DNA of 64,000 bases from NCBI GenBank assembly GCA_038025085.1, contig CM076147.1, positions 29,675,001 through 29,739,000 of the forward strand. The letters are read 5' to 3'. Each line of letters opens with the position of its first letter. Within the stretch, counting starts at the first letter, position 1. The notes beneath the pieces were generated by a model. It did no database searches. It worked only from the letters and a program-made list of their open reading frames with translations, and was not told the origin of the DNA. The position numbers and the translations under genes are program-made. This stretch comes from Tetragonia tetragonoides (taxonomy: Eukaryota; Streptophyta; Magnoliopsida; Caryophyllales; Aizoaceae). Shown here one piece after another: positions 22,128-32,990 of the stretch.

Positions 22128-23060
22128 GAATCTTAACTCTTTTTCTTTTCTTTTTTTTAATAGGCAAGGAAGTTGGTTCTTTGGTTCATTATATAGCAAT
22201 CGAGGAACAATGAGCATTGAACCCCCAATTCTCATGGTGTCTGCCTGTCAAGTTTAGAAATTGTTTCAGGTGATTGATAGGTACCAAAAAAGAAAAAAAG
22301 AAAAAAAAAGACTCCCACAGAGTTTGACTCACCGATTTTGTACTAACTCGAAATCTATAGGCAATTCATTACTATTGATTTAACTACTACCATTGTGTTG
22401 TATCTCCATCATTACATGTATGTGTCATATCGATCGTAACCTATGAACCCAAACTTCCCGTAAGTATGGTTTTCAATGTTACGCAAAAATAGAAGAAAAA
22501 ATAAAAGTATGATTCTCTCACATATGCTACACTAGGGGTATAACCAATGAGTTGTGTCGAGCTCAAAGGAACCCGGCTCGAAGCTCGGTTCGGGTTCGGC
22601 TCAAAATTCGCCAAATCGAAAAAGTTAAGACTTGGACTCGACTTGATTTAGGCTCGTGCATCGACTCGAGTTCTAACTCGTCATTACATACGTTATAAAA
22701 AATAAATTCACTTAAATGAGAATAACCGACCGAACCCACTAAAATAGACATAAAAAGAGCCAAACTTGAAAACTCGACTAGGTAAAATCGACAAAAACTG
22801 GCTACATATCTTGAAAGTCCATTAAACGTTTGTATACAAATACATTTCAAACTTGGAAAATGAGATCGACACGACTCGAACCCGAGACCGACCGACCCAT
22901 TTACAGCTCTAGTTTGAGCCTAGTCGAGCCATAGAAGGCTCGAGCTCGGGTCGGTTTGACCCGAGCTCGAAGACTCACCGGTCGAGTCGGCTCGACTCAA
23001 TTACGCCCAAATGTCAGACCATTTTCCAAATTTCTTTTTGATATATTTCAATAATTGGGC
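22128..23060. repeat. MLP-associated non-coding block, copy A (right part), with ctcg-rich low-complexity tract
   Basis: 22150-22560 matches block B near 27310-27500 and block C near 62590-62890. 22480-22580 matches 63610-63720 closely ('ctcacatatgctacactagg'). From about 22560 to 22990 the sequence is full of ctcga, gctcg and cgagct steps, a degenerate low-complexity tract also begun at 63690. No coding frame. Confidence 0.65.
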
Positions 23061-23837
23061 ATCAATTCAAGTGAGCACACATATATGAGAAGTGAGGTTC
23101 AAATCCAAAACCAATAAGTGGAGTAACCCACTTGCTTATATGCATGCTCAAGACCATTCAATCTTTTCATGTGGGACACAAGCCCACTTCAACACCCCAC
23201 CTCACGCAAAAACCCATCGTATGCTAAAGCGTGGACCAATTAAAACCTACTATAGTTCAGTCACACGCGTGTGAGCCAAATAAAGGGTCACATAAAGTTA
23301 GGATAAGATCTAAATTTGTTTTGATACCATACAAAATTTTGTGAGATTAATTTCCTGTCTTTCTCATTCACACAGAACGACAATATATACAACATATCCA
23401 ACCAACCTTCCTAAAATATAGGAACTAACTAAGGCCACTAATACTTGTTAAAAAGAGGGTACAAGTGAATCACGACTGAGTCACCCCCCGCTGCTACATC
23501 ATATTCGGACTCTCACACAGTGTATGGGGGATATGAGGATTCGAACTCATGACCTTGCCTTACCAAACCGCAAATGACTCTGGTCCCATATGATAAATTT
23601 CAATAATTGGGTCTTATTCCAAGTGAGCACATATAAGACAAGTTGCTTATATGCATGCTCAAGACCACTAAATCTTACCAAAAACCAATTAGCAATGAGT
23701 GGAGTAACCCACTTGCTTATATGCATGCTCAAGACCATTAAATCTTTCCATGTAGGACACAACCCATTTCAACACTTTCTCCTTATTATTTTTTTTTTCT
23801 TTGGTGTGTGTGTGTTCTCCAACTATAGTGCTTACAC
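23060..23837. repeat. Intergenic repeats including SINE copy C (23452-23590, minus strand)
   Basis: 23452-23590 read on the minus strand has box B (gagttcgaatcc), the phrase gtccgaatatgatgta and the family's 3' end cacttgtaccctcttttt. It belongs to the SINE family of 14531-14751 and 26950-27240 but is shorter. Around it, the phrase 'acttgcttatatgcatgctc' occurs at about 23129, 23643 and 23710, so a ~70-bp segment is locally repeated. Confidence 0.6.
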
Positions 23838-24023
23838 TCTCCAGCTATAGTGCTTTGTAAAGGTGCATATAGCAAAGAGATCACTAGCTTGAGAGTGCAT
23901 TAATCTATTCATTTGAGACCCCCTTTTTTCCCTATATAAGGCATCCTTCTCGCTTAGCTTTTATAACCACAGCTGAAGTGACACAATTAAGTTTGATCAG
24001 AGAGGCTTAATAAGGGTGAAATA
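23838..24023 (+). promoter_or_regulatory. Promoter and 5' leader of MLP gene 2
   Basis: TATA box tatataag at 23933-23940, about 90 bp before the start codon. Nearly the same sequence lies before MLP gene 1; the match starts at the same point (tatagtgctttgtaaagg). Confidence 0.75.
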
Positions 24024-24679
24024 ATGGCTGACATTCAAGTGGCTGAAGGGCAAATAGAGATCAAATCTCATGCTAATATGTTTTTTAATGTTTGGGCTTA
24101 CAAAACACACCAGATTGCCAAGATGTCCCCTGACAAGATCGCTAAGGTGGAGTTACATGAGGGAAGCTGGGGCAAGGTTGGTTGTGTCAACACTTGGCAT
24201 TACATTCTGTGTAAGTTTAATAACTTTGAGCATAATACTTCCCTTTTATCCACTTTATTTGAAAACTAATTAGTAATTTTTTTCTATGAGATTTATTCTC
24301 TAATACAAACCTCTCGTAAAAACCTTACACTGGAAATGCTCTTAGCTAGTATACATACGCTCATTCTCCATCTTTACTTGTTGAATGTCTATGTGCAGTT
24401 GGCAAGCATGAATCTATGACAACAAAAACTGTCGAGATAGATGAAAACAACAGGTTAGTTGCTTATGAATTTCTTGATGGTGGGAATATCTTGATGAACG
24501 AATACAAGAGCCAGAGAGCAAAGATCGAAGTTATTCCCAAGGGTGAGCATCATAGCATTGTGAAATGGAGCTTGTACTATGAGAAGATGAATGACAATGC
24601 TCCAGACGCAGATATATATGTGGACTTTCTTGCTGAAAATTGTGTCAAAGACATGGATGCTCATCTCCGCAATGCTTAA
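24024..24679 (+). CDS. Major latex protein (MLP)-like protein, Bet v 1 superfamily, gene 2
   Basis: Exons 24024-24210 and 24399-24679, with a GT-AG intron of 188 bp splitting a codon after its first base, as in gene 1. The product is 155 residues. It has the same start, MADIQVAEGQIEIKS, the loop HEGSWGKVG, and exon 2 with VEIDENNRLVAYEFLDGG, KGEHHSIVKWSLYYEKMN and KDMDAHLRNA. It keeps a more typical MLP C-terminus (DAHLxxA) than gene 1 (DAYIFNA). The role is ligand binding in the cytosol, known for the family and unproven here. An AATAAA-type signal (aaataaag) at about 24768 may serve as its poly(A) signal. All splice signals and frames are intact. Confidence 0.93.
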
Positions 24680-24955
24680 TGCAGTTGCGTGGCGAGCGAG
24701 GCTTACATGGTTTCGTGTACTTACGTCGAAACCTCAACTATGTATATGCTACTTGTGTTATGGCTTTTAAATAAAGTATGATCCACCTGATCACCTATGA
24801 ACCAAAACACTCCAATAAGTACGGGAGTATTGTACCATGTATCTTCTCAGTTCTTGTGAGTTCTTGTGTGTTTTTGTGTGTTTTATGACCATTAATAAAC
24901 ATAAAGCAACTACATCAGTTCATTAATCAAGTTTAGAGGGTTAGACGCCCTAATA
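24680..24955 (+). other. MLP gene 2 3' flank
   Basis: Matches the 3' flank of MLP gene 1 to about 24860 and contains the probable 3' UTR. A short gtgagttcttgtgtgtttttgtg stretch is locally repetitive. Confidence 0.6.
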
Positions 24956-24959
24956 TTAC

Positions 24960-25265
24960 AGACCAGCAAACTAAATGCAGTAGATCAATCATAAACATAA
25001 GAGGGGTTGGGGCAAAACAAGTCTAATCTCCCTCCTTTCTCGAGCGTCCCTCGCTAGAGCATCCGTTACTCTGTTAGCTTCCTGTTGGCTCAAAGATGAC
25101 CTTCATTGTTTGAATTATGGTCATAAGGTGCTTGCAATGTGTAAAAAGACCATAGAGATGATCTATTCCATCATGAGAGTCACTAATCTTCTCAACAAGG
25201 AATAAGCAGTCAGTTGCAATAATAACGTCAAACCACTTCTGCAAAAATAGGTAGATAAAGCCTGT
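24960..25265 (-). pseudogene. LINE RNase H fragment
   Basis: On the minus strand one frame reads WFDVIIATDCLFLVEKISD (the 'E/T-D-C..LV..I' RNase H block). A shifted frame then reads RVTDALARDARE (the 'VADALAR' block). The order fits the end of LINE ORF2. It is frameshifted and isolated, inserted after MLP gene 2. Confidence 0.6.
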
Positions 25266-25275
25266 ATAAATTATA

Positions 25276-25533
25276 CTCCCTCCGTTTCACCAAGATGTTT
25301 ATTTACACTTTATTTTTCAAGGTCAACGTTCACACACTTTGACCATGAATTAGTGAAAAAATACAAAGATTTATAATGTAAAAATGCTATTGTTAGATTC
25401 ATTTTAAAGAATACTTTTGAAAAAGTATAATTGTATAATCTATATATGCATATAATTATAATTATTTACTGTCAAAGTGGTGCATTGGAGACCATAAAAA
25501 ACAAATGTAAACGTCTTCATAAAACGGAGGGAG
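25276..25533. mobile_element. Stowaway (Tc1/mariner) MITE
   Basis: A 258-bp AT-rich element with terminal inverted repeats starting ctccctccgtttcacc and ending ataaaacggagggag, flanked by TA on each side (25274-25275 and 25534-25535). This is the hallmark of Stowaway MITEs. No coding capacity. Confidence 0.92.
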
Positions 25534-25535
25534 TA

Positions 25536-26949
25536 ATACTCAGAAGCTCCGCCATTCTAGCATCTTGTACAGATGTTGCAATGACATAGTCTCCCCACCA
25601 TTTATATATCTCCAGCATCTCTAGCTGTTTTAAGTGACTTGTTATATAAAATGAAGCATTTCTCTGTTTGAATGTAATCTTTCTCCCTACTTACCGTGCT
25701 CGGTTTGTCGTTCGCCCACTTGGTAGTAATTAATAGTGATTAAAAATGTACAAAGTAGAAGATCAAATCAACGAAAACATGGACTGTTAAATTCTGTTTG
25801 AAGCTAACAAAAGGTTAAAGAAGAGGCATCGGGCCCTGGAGGTCCTATATGAAACCCTTGTGTGCCAATAGAAACTGCGTGAAGAGCAAATATTTTAGTC
25901 ACCATACATGAACATAGTTTTGAGTTCGGCATTAACTTTTTAAATTGTGTAGGCTAATTCTTTAACATAATACTATTGCATCATTCGATATATATGTATT
26001 ATAAAAAAAAAAAAAAGAGAGAGAGCATAATGCAATAGAAATAAATAAGATATACATTAACATTAACATTAACCCAGTGCGTTCAAAGAAACTCCCACTG
26101 TACTATTAGTTCTTACAGAGAGGTTGTTTCCTTTGACCATTGATCCAAAATGTGACGATCATCAACAATTTTACAAACAATAAAAAGTGCTGATAACTTT
26201 ATGAATTCTTTTTATTTAGTCCAAAATATTCTGAAGCTAAAAAGTAGAAAAACTTTTCACACCACTAAAAAATGGTGGACATACAACGGCTAGAAAGATA
26301 ATTATCTAAAAGACTGGAGCGGGGCACGTGGACAGTTTTAAGATTTGTTGGGTCATATAGAATATTAAAAAAGATAATGAGCAGTAGTTAATGGATTACA
26401 TTATATACACTTCTAGCTTAGCATTACATTATATACACATTTGTTGCTAGAATGAACAATTCAGGTACAGTTTAAAAGAGTATTATATGTACCTGTGGTG
26501 TATTCTCATGATACTAAACCAATCAAAGCAGAAGATTGCCAAGTTGCGGATCATTTTTATTCTGAGGTGCATCATTCCATTGTGTAACTACAGATTAAAA
26601 ATAGATCTCATTTAGTATGCTTGTCACATTCCATTGAATGCTAGATGATCAATAATTCATAACATAAAGTAGCACAATATTGAAATTTCACAAGGAAAGG
26701 AGCTTAATATATTATGAGGGAAAACAGATATATCCAAATTGAATGGAAAGGGCTTGCCCAAATAATATGAAACAAACCAACATCTAAGTTGCAATAAACT
26801 TCCTTATATCACAGATTCACAGTGTACACTTGACAGACTATACTGGACAACACAATGGTCAGATCAAAACCCTCCCTTGCAGTGAAAGGAAGAGATGCCA
26901 CATAGGGAAGACTAAGGTTGTGTATTGCACTATTGCTCACAAGCCTTGT
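25536..26949. repeat. MLP-associated non-coding block, copy B (left part)
   Basis: 25740-26880 matches copy A (13310-14900) and copy C in the same order of landmarks. It lacks the SINE that splits copy A at 14531 and keeps the uninterrupted 'aatggaaagggcttgcccaa' near 26743. It contains the conserved G-box at 26325-26330. 25536-25740 holds no recognised feature. Confidence 0.72.
26325..26330. promoter_or_regulatory. G-box CACGTG, copy B
   Basis: Context gcggggcacgtgg, the same as in copies A and C. Function is not shown. Confidence 0.4.
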
Positions 26950-27240
26950 TGGTGGTTTTTTTTTTTTTGCTCGTCAAAAGATGGTGCAAGTGAATTGCGA
27001 CCAAGACACTCCCGTTACGTCATGTTCGGGCTCTCGTGTTCAACGATAAACATATCAGACTAATTGAATAACCAGCGCAGATACTGGCCCTGTCAAAGTA
27101 GCACCCAACAATGGGACTAGCATAATTCCTAAAAGCCAACAGACATAAGGCGTGGGGGAAAAGAGGATTTGAACCCATAACCTTGCCTAACCAAACCACT
27201 TGGTAATAAGTTTAGAACTACTTGACCACCACCTTTATTG
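26950..27240 (-). mobile_element. tRNA-derived SINE, copy B, near full length
   Basis: Read on the minus strand: a tRNA-like head with ggtggtcaagtagttc (box-A region) and gggttcaaatcc (box B), a body shared with copy A (tgtctgttggcttttagg, gagcccgaacatgacgta), the 3' end tcttttgacgagc and a poly(A) tail (T-run about 26955-26968). Possible flanking duplication: ccttgttggt on one side and cctttattggt on the other. SINEs of this kind are Pol III transcribed and use LINE machinery. Confidence 0.75.
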
Positions 27241-27362
27241 GTTACGGCCTTACGGGTAATCGGATAGTATTTGTTATTAGGTACTACATGCCAAAGGGTT
27301 GAGCTTCCTTAATATTAACTCATGGTGTCAAGGTTATAATAAACAGTTTCAGGTAATTAATA

Positions 27363-27408
<46 letters not shown>

Positions 27409-28290
27409 TCCCATAGATTTTGACTCACCAATAGTGCACTAATAACTCGAAATGTATAGGTCAATATAATTGATTTAACTATTACCATTGTGTTGTATGA
27501 CTTGTATCTCCATCATTTCCGTGTTTGTCCTGGTATGCATCGAATAACTTTACTGAAAACATCTTACAGATTAGCTAGAAATACAGTTGGCCTGCTAGCA
27601 CTCTGCAACCGATAACAATAGAATCAACAAGAGTCGAGGGATAAGCGAAACTAACCACTGGAATCAAAATTCAGATACCATTTGAGCAAACAATAATAGA
27701 TAAATTAAGCATGCTCGTATTACCTGTCATTTTCTGTTTTTGGTTGCATGAAAGACTCTGAGTTGATAGATTATTGAAAGCTCCTCCTAAATAAATCATC
27801 AAAAAATTTAGAGCATTCTGATATATAACATGCAAAGCAATACTAAAGTTAAATTTTGGTTGGGGACTTTTATCGAACAATTAGCATGCATTACACAAAT
27901 CGATTGCAAATAAGGGGTTCTTGGCTCTGCTCGAATTCTAACTCGCCATTTCATACGTTATAAAAAATAAACTAACTTAAAACATTTTGCAATTGAATAT
28001 GATTATAAGTGATTCTTTGCAAGTATAAAATGAGAAGAAAAAAAAATCCTAAACAAAATATGACTTTTTAGAAATATTTGGTCTTATTCAAAATATAATA
28101 GAGGGAAAATTAAGTCAATTGGGTAGAGTCATAGTAGGCTCAAGCTCGGTTTGACCAGAGCGTCTTCCAGTTGATATACACATTAGGGTTTTTCTCTCTA
28201 ACGATGGGATGTCAGACAGATTTAACGTGTGTTCAACTGGGGACCATAACCCTTACATATATAGAGTTTCTTATCCCTAATTAGCCCATC
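27241..28290. repeat. MLP-associated non-coding block, copy B (right part), with A39 tract
   Basis: Continues the match to copies A and C (tattaggtactacatg; ttcaggtaattaataggt; 'gctcgaattctaactcgcca'). A run of 39 A lies at 27367-27405; the aligned positions in copies A and C are also A-rich (22290s, 62782-62799). No coding frame of note. Confidence 0.65.
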
Positions 28291-28319
28291 ATCAATTATG
28301 GTTAAGTCTGTAGGTCTCT

Positions 28320-28620
28320 ACACAATTCGGGTATGGGTCATATCGGGTCTGGCAATACTGACCCGGATCCGATAACCCAATCCGAATAACCCGACCCTTG
28401 ACCCGATTAAACCCGAATAGCAAGACCCGAAATTGAACCAAAAATCCGAAACAACCCGGTCCAAACCGAACCGACACAAAATTAGCAGACCCGATATGAC
28501 CCGTACCCGAATCTGATCAAACCGAAACCGACCCAGTCCGAATAAGCCGAAGGGACCCGAACCGAACACAACCCGAAATTTATGACCCAAACCAATCCGA
28601 ACCCGAACTGATAATAAATT
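28320..28620. repeat. Degenerate acccga/aaccga low-complexity repeat, tract 1
   Basis: A stretch of about 300 bp almost wholly built of variants of gacccgaacc, acccgacc and accgaacc, with no fixed period. It is far more CG-rich than its neighbours. The frames that appear open in it have a biased Gly/Arg/Phe/Val composition from the repeat and are not genes. It is followed by an atttattt-rich tract at 28615-28690. Confidence 0.7.
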
Positions 28621-28894
28621 ATTTATATTTATTTATTTATAATTTTTTGATTTATTTATTTATTTTAATTAATTTATTAATTTATTTGTTATTAGTGTTT
28701 TAAAAATAGTAAAATTAAAATCTTTTAAAACATTGTGATTACACTCACTTATTAAAATATCTATTTATATAATCAATTTATATATTTGTATCCCTATAAT
28801 AGTTACTCGTACAAAAATTGCAACGCAATTGATTACAACTCCTTAGCTCTGTTACACTTAGTCCTATAAAAATTGGATGCACTCCAAAATATTA

Positions 28895-28960
28895 CTTCCT
28901 CCGTCCCAATTTAATTGTCCACTTTGAAATATGTGACTCACAACATTGTGATGAGATATT
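28895..28960. mobile_element. Stowaway-type MITE end fragment
   Basis: 'cttcctccgtcccaatttaa' followed by ttgtccactttgaaatatgtg is the typical start of another Stowaway subfamily. The opposite end was not found, so it is a remnant. Confidence 0.5.
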
Positions 28961-29079
28961 TACTGAAAACGACGTGCAATCATTCTCTGATGTTGACCTG
29001 ACTTGTACCCGAACTCCAAATGTAGTAATGCAATCGGGTAAAACTGTACCAAAATCGAACTTGAAAAAAATTTATGACT

Positions 29080-29375
29080 GAAATCTATCCAACCCATATC
29101 TAACCCGAAACAACATGACCCGAACCCAAATATACTCGGACTGAACCGACGGGAACCCGACCCGAGTACAGTGCGTGATAACCCAATTCAACCCGAACCG
29201 ATATGGCCCGAACCGGATTTATCCGACCCGACCCGCAACCGACCCGAAAACAACATGCAACCGAATCAACCCGAGCCCAAATATACCCGACCCGACCTGA
29301 ACCCAAACCGAAATTAGAGATAACCCGAATCAGACCGAACCGAACCGAACCCGACGCAAATGACCCGTTTGTCAG
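29080..29375. repeat. Degenerate acccga/aaccga low-complexity repeat, tract 2
   Basis: The same type of text as 28320-28620 (cccgacccga, gaaccgaaccgaaccc). Between the tracts (28621-29079) lie AT-rich sequence and the Stowaway remnant. Confidence 0.7.
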
Positions 29376-29462
29376 GTCTGCTTATACCTTATAAGACGAT
29401 ATATTAGCCCGCCTAATATTAATATCCGTAGGACTACTAATATTAGGCCAACCGTAAGAAAG

Positions 29463-29492
29463 CATATAACATAAAATTAATCAGTATAATAT
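29463..29492 (+). repeat. 30-bp direct repeat flanking the pararetrovirus locus (left)
   Basis: Begins catataacata and ends gtataatat. It recurs at 46291-46320 in the same orientation with two mismatches in 30. Viral sequence starts immediately inside it. Confidence 0.8.
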
Positions 29493-29730
29493 ATGCAAAT
29501 TTCTCGAAATGCCACCCAGTTTTGACCCAGGTAGTATAAAGTCGATTATAAATAATTAAATTGATTATAAGTTGAGTATAAAGATGTTATTATAAATTAA
29601 ATTGATTATTAGTTGATTATAATCAAAAGTTTAATTTGAATATGAAATTATAAGTTTAGAATTAAAACAACGAATTTGAATGAAAGAGATTAACAAGATG
29701 AAATAATAAGGATTTGAAAAGAACTTACTT
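29493..29730 (-). other. Viral left end: primer-site remnant and downstream region (minus-strand copy)
   Basis: On the minus strand the intergenic region follows the plus copy up to ctacctgggt and aactgg, the first bases of the tRNA primer site. It then jumps to a short piece (gaaatttgcatata) that in the plus copy lies about 60 bp past the primer site. So this copy ends at, or just past, the natural strand gap of the viral DNA, with a small deletion. Confidence 0.7.
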
Positions 29731-29734
29731 TATT
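29729..29734 (-). terminator. Viral poly(A) signal AATAAA (minus-strand copy)
   Basis: AATAAA on the minus strand, about 135 bp downstream of the TATA box, in the same position as the signal at 41823-41828 in the plus copy. Confidence 0.55.
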
Positions 29735-29869
29735 GAAAGCGGAATTTATACAAGGGGATCGGAAGAACACTCAACACTTACAAATTTTATTGTCACACAA
29801 AACTTACTTATTTCTTCTAAAACAACAGATAGTAAAACACACTCTGCCTTACAACATATTTGAGCTAGC

Positions 29870-29877
29870 TATTTATA
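29870..29877 (-). promoter_or_regulatory. Viral TATA box (minus-strand copy)
   Basis: TATAAATA on the minus strand in the context gtgtataaatagctagctc, identical to the plus-copy box at 41680-41687. It would drive the pregenomic RNA in an intact virus. Here it points out of the locus towards the left flank. Confidence 0.6.
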
Positions 29878-30498
29878 CACAAGACGGAAGAAAATTACAA
29901 GCTTATCTATCTAATATTATATCATATGTCAGTAGAGAACATGTGAATGCATGCTCTTGATTTTGAGTTTTTGTCATATTTGAGAATCTTAGCAGGTGCG
30001 TGCACGCAGGTGATGGAACTTGAACTTTTGTCTTCTATGCTACTTGATGACTGAGAGCATGGAGTTGCTACGTGTTTTTGTTTTGATGATGAAGCTTTGA
30101 TGCTGTTGCTTTTGTTCGGTGATTTTTGTCGTATCCGACAATTTTGTCGGGTACAACTATTTTGTCTTTTCTTTTGATGATCGGTTTGTCCGACAGACGA
30201 TTTGACAGGCGATTTTTTGAAAATGTTTTGAAACCTACACATGAAAAAAAAACTTTGAGTTAGGAATGTCCCTAATTTTTGCCTAAGTGATATTTCACTT
30301 AGCGGGATCTTTTGAATTTATGGCCCTCATTTTTGCCAGGATGAACCTGCGGGCTCTTTTGAGTTTTGTGGCCCTAATTTTTGCCAGGATAAATTTCCTG
30401 CGGGCTCTTTTTATAAATATTTTTATTGAAGATAAGGATCCTGAGAACATTGACCTCCGAATGGATCATGGATCGGAGAATTGACTGATGAGGACGAT

Positions 30499-31503
30499 TC
30501 ATCTGAAGTCTTTGCTATCAGTAGTTCCTTTTCTTTTTTTGAGTATCATAATTTCTCTTTCGAGCTCTTGTATCTTGGATTCTCCTTTGGGCTTTGGCTC
30601 TTTTTCTTTCCTCGGGGTAGGAGGAGATGGAATATCTTTGATTGTCTTTTCTATCCGTTTGCCGTATAGTAGATGTTCTTGAACTATTTTGAGTGAGCAT
30701 ATCTTGTCTACCGAAAACTTTTCCCACCATTTGATTTTGAATTCCCTAACCAAGGACATTGGATAAGGACGTGGGTATTGTTGATATATCTTATATGACC
30801 AGCACATGATCCATGGGATGCAGAAGTCCCTATGGAATTGAACTTCTTTGAGATATGGATAATTGGATGCTTGTTTTGAGTAGAATTCGAAGGCTTTCTT
30901 AACTTCAGTAGGCCATATATCTTGAGAGCTTCCGAAGTATAGCCACCATTCGTAGAACCAGATTGGAAAATTACTGGGGCATTGAGGATCGAAATTAATA
31001 TACCATGAATGGTCAAATGCTCTTAATAGGAAGGCTCTAAACCAGGCCATTTGATAGTCGATATAATTATAGTCTTGTGGATAATAGGTGACCGAAAATG
31101 ATTTTGGAGCACAAATTGATAGCCAGTCAGTGGGGAAAATGACTTTGAGTATTTTGCATTTTGAGTAGGCAATTTTATTTTTGTTTTTGTTATCATAGGT
31201 GTGTTCAATTTCTGCTGAATTGGTGTCAATAAGTATGAGTTCGTAAAACTCTCTGGTTTTAACGGGAGTTTCAGAACAATATTGACATCCTGTAGGAAAG
31301 AAGGTTTCTATGAATTTGAAAAGGTCATGATTTTGAGGAGCTTCTAAATAGCTAGTAAGAAACATAATAGTCGATTTTGTCATATATTTGAATTGGTCCA
31401 AGTTTGAGGTTTGATTTCGGTAGGATGGTTGTAGTTTTTGAATACCCATGGCGTAATCTTGTGGTTTTTGAATTCCTTTGCCTTTCTCTTTCTCTTTACT
31501 CAT
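30499..31503 (-). CDS. Pararetroviral ORF2 (unknown function), intact
   Basis: A 334-residue uninterrupted frame downstream of RNase H. It begins with a Lys/Glu-rich head (MSKEKEKGKGIQKP), has a Trp/Tyr-rich middle (QMAWFRAFLLRAF, FPIWFYEWWLYFG, IPWIMCWSYKIYQQYPRPYP) and a charged C-terminal coiled-coil-like tail (ESKIQELEREIMILKK). Position and features fit the second ORF of florendoviruses, whose role is not known. Its ATG overlaps the stop codon of the upstream polyprotein as ATGA (31500-31503), suggesting coupled translation. The plus-strand counterpart at 40051-41037 has lost this ATG and carries breaks. Confidence 0.82.
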   Translation of the reverse strand: MSKEKEKGKGIQKPQDYAMGIQKLQPSYRNQTSNLDQFKYMTKSTIMFLTSYLEAPQNHDLFKFIETFFPTGCQYCSETPVKTREFYELILIDTNSAEIEHTYDNKNKNKIAYSKCKILKVIFPTDWLSICAPKSFSVTYYPQDYNYIDYQMAWFRAFLLRAFDHSWYINFDPQCPSNFPIWFYEWWLYFGSSQDIWPTEVKKAFEFYSKQASNYPYLKEVQFHRDFCIPWIMCWSYKIYQQYPRPYPMSLVREFKIKWWEKFSVDKICSLKIVQEHLLYGKRIEKTIKDIPSPPTPRKEKEPKPKGESKIQELEREIMILKKRKGTTDSKDFR

Positions 31504-31504
31504 T

Positions 31505-32003
31505 GTTTTTCCCGCAAAATATGAATTTTTTGTTTGTTATTGCTCTCATTTCTCCCTTGAAGGAATTCCCTTGTTAAAAAATCAGGAAGAGAATTATTTT
31601 GACCTTTGATATATTCGATTTCGAAATCAAAAACTGAAAGTATAGCTTGCCATCTGGCAAATATTTGTTTTGAAACTATATTTTGTACATCTTTTTGTAC
31701 AACTTCTTTTGCTGATTTACAATCAATACGTAATCAAAATTGTTTGTTATATAAATCATCTTGAAATTTTGAGATACATAGAACAATTGATAAAATTTCC
31801 TTTTTGATAGTAGAATAATTCTTCTGTGGTCCAAGCCATATACCTGAATGTAGTCTAACTAATTGTTCTTGTTTTTGTTCGGACAATCTTTGTTTGAGTA
31901 TACCCCCATATCCTATGTCTGATGCATCTGTTTCTACTATTATGAATGCATTAGGATGAGGGATGCCTAGGCATGGAAGTGCTTTGACTTTTTCTTTAAG
32001 CAT
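31505..32003 (-). pseudogene. Pararetroviral RNase H (minus-strand copy)
   Basis: The frame 31734-32003 holds ETDASDIGYGGILKQ with the catalytic Asp, and the KNYSTIKKEILSIV block with the second acidic residue. An in-frame TGA at about 31734 is followed, in the same frame, by the C-terminal part ending at the ATGA overlap with ORF2. This is the only RNase H in the locus that is nearly whole; the plus copies have lost it or are cut at its start. Confidence 0.8.
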
Positions 32004-32990
32004 TTGAACTGTTTTAGTATGCTCCTGAGACCAAGCAGGAGGATTCTTTTGTAATCTTTTATAAAGGCAGGCACAATATTGCCGTAATTTAGGAAAAAAG
32101 TCAGCTACATAATTAAGACATCCAAGGAATCTTTGTAATTGATTTTTATCTTTAATTTCATCAGGGAATTTATTTGCGAATTCTATAGCTCTAGTAATAG
32201 GTTTAATTGTTCCTTGATATATGTCATGTCCTAAAAACCGAAATTTTTGTTTGAAATAATTTCATTTTTGGGAATGAGACTACTAGACCATTTTTCTTTA
32301 TAACATGTAAAAAGGTTTGGAGATGTTTAAAATGCTGATCTATTGAAATGGAATAAATTAATACATCATCTATATAAACTATAATAAATTGACTATATGG
32401 ATTAAAAATGTCATTCATAATATTTTGAAATTCAGAGGGAGCATTTTTTAATCCAAAGGGCATGACGTTCCATTCATAATGTCCGAAGGGAACAGCTAAG
32501 GCAGTTTTATATTTGTCTTCTTCTATAATTTGAATTTGCCAAAATCCACTTTTTATATCAAATTTGAAAATATTTTTGCGTCATAAAGGCGGTTTAATAA
32601 ATCTTTTTTATTAGGGATTGGATATCTAATCCATTGAAGTACCTTATTTAGAGGTTTATAATTAATAACTAATCTGGGAACGCCACGTTCCTTTTCAGCT
32701 TGATTCATAACATAAAAGGCTCCACAACTTCAGGGAGATTTTGAAGGGCGGATTAATTTTTTATCAAGAAGTATTTGAATTTCTTTTTTGCAGAATTCAA
32801 GCATTTCATGATTCATCTGAATTGGTCTAGCTTTTGTGGGGATATTTTGCTCAGAAAATTCTTTCTCATAAGGAAGAGAAACAACATGTTTTTTTTCCTT
32901 TCCCAGAATGTATTTGGAATATCAGCACAAACTTCCTTTTGAAAATATCTTGTAAATCAGATATTTTCTTTTGGAGTGAAGGATTTTGTA
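32004..32990 (-). pseudogene. Pararetroviral reverse transcriptase (minus-strand copy)
   Basis: Contains the palm motifs of caulimovirid RT: GVPRLVINYKPL, SGFWQIQI, MPFGLKNAPSEFQN (about 32420-32463) and the catalytic YIDD at 32365-32376. Frames change near 32580, 32470 and 32230, so the domain is inactive. It closely matches the open RT of the second plus copy (45440-46280). Confidence 0.83.

Noticed and set aside
28318..28590. Minus-strand frames rich in Gly/Arg/Phe
   Set aside because: Created by the acccga low-complexity repeat.
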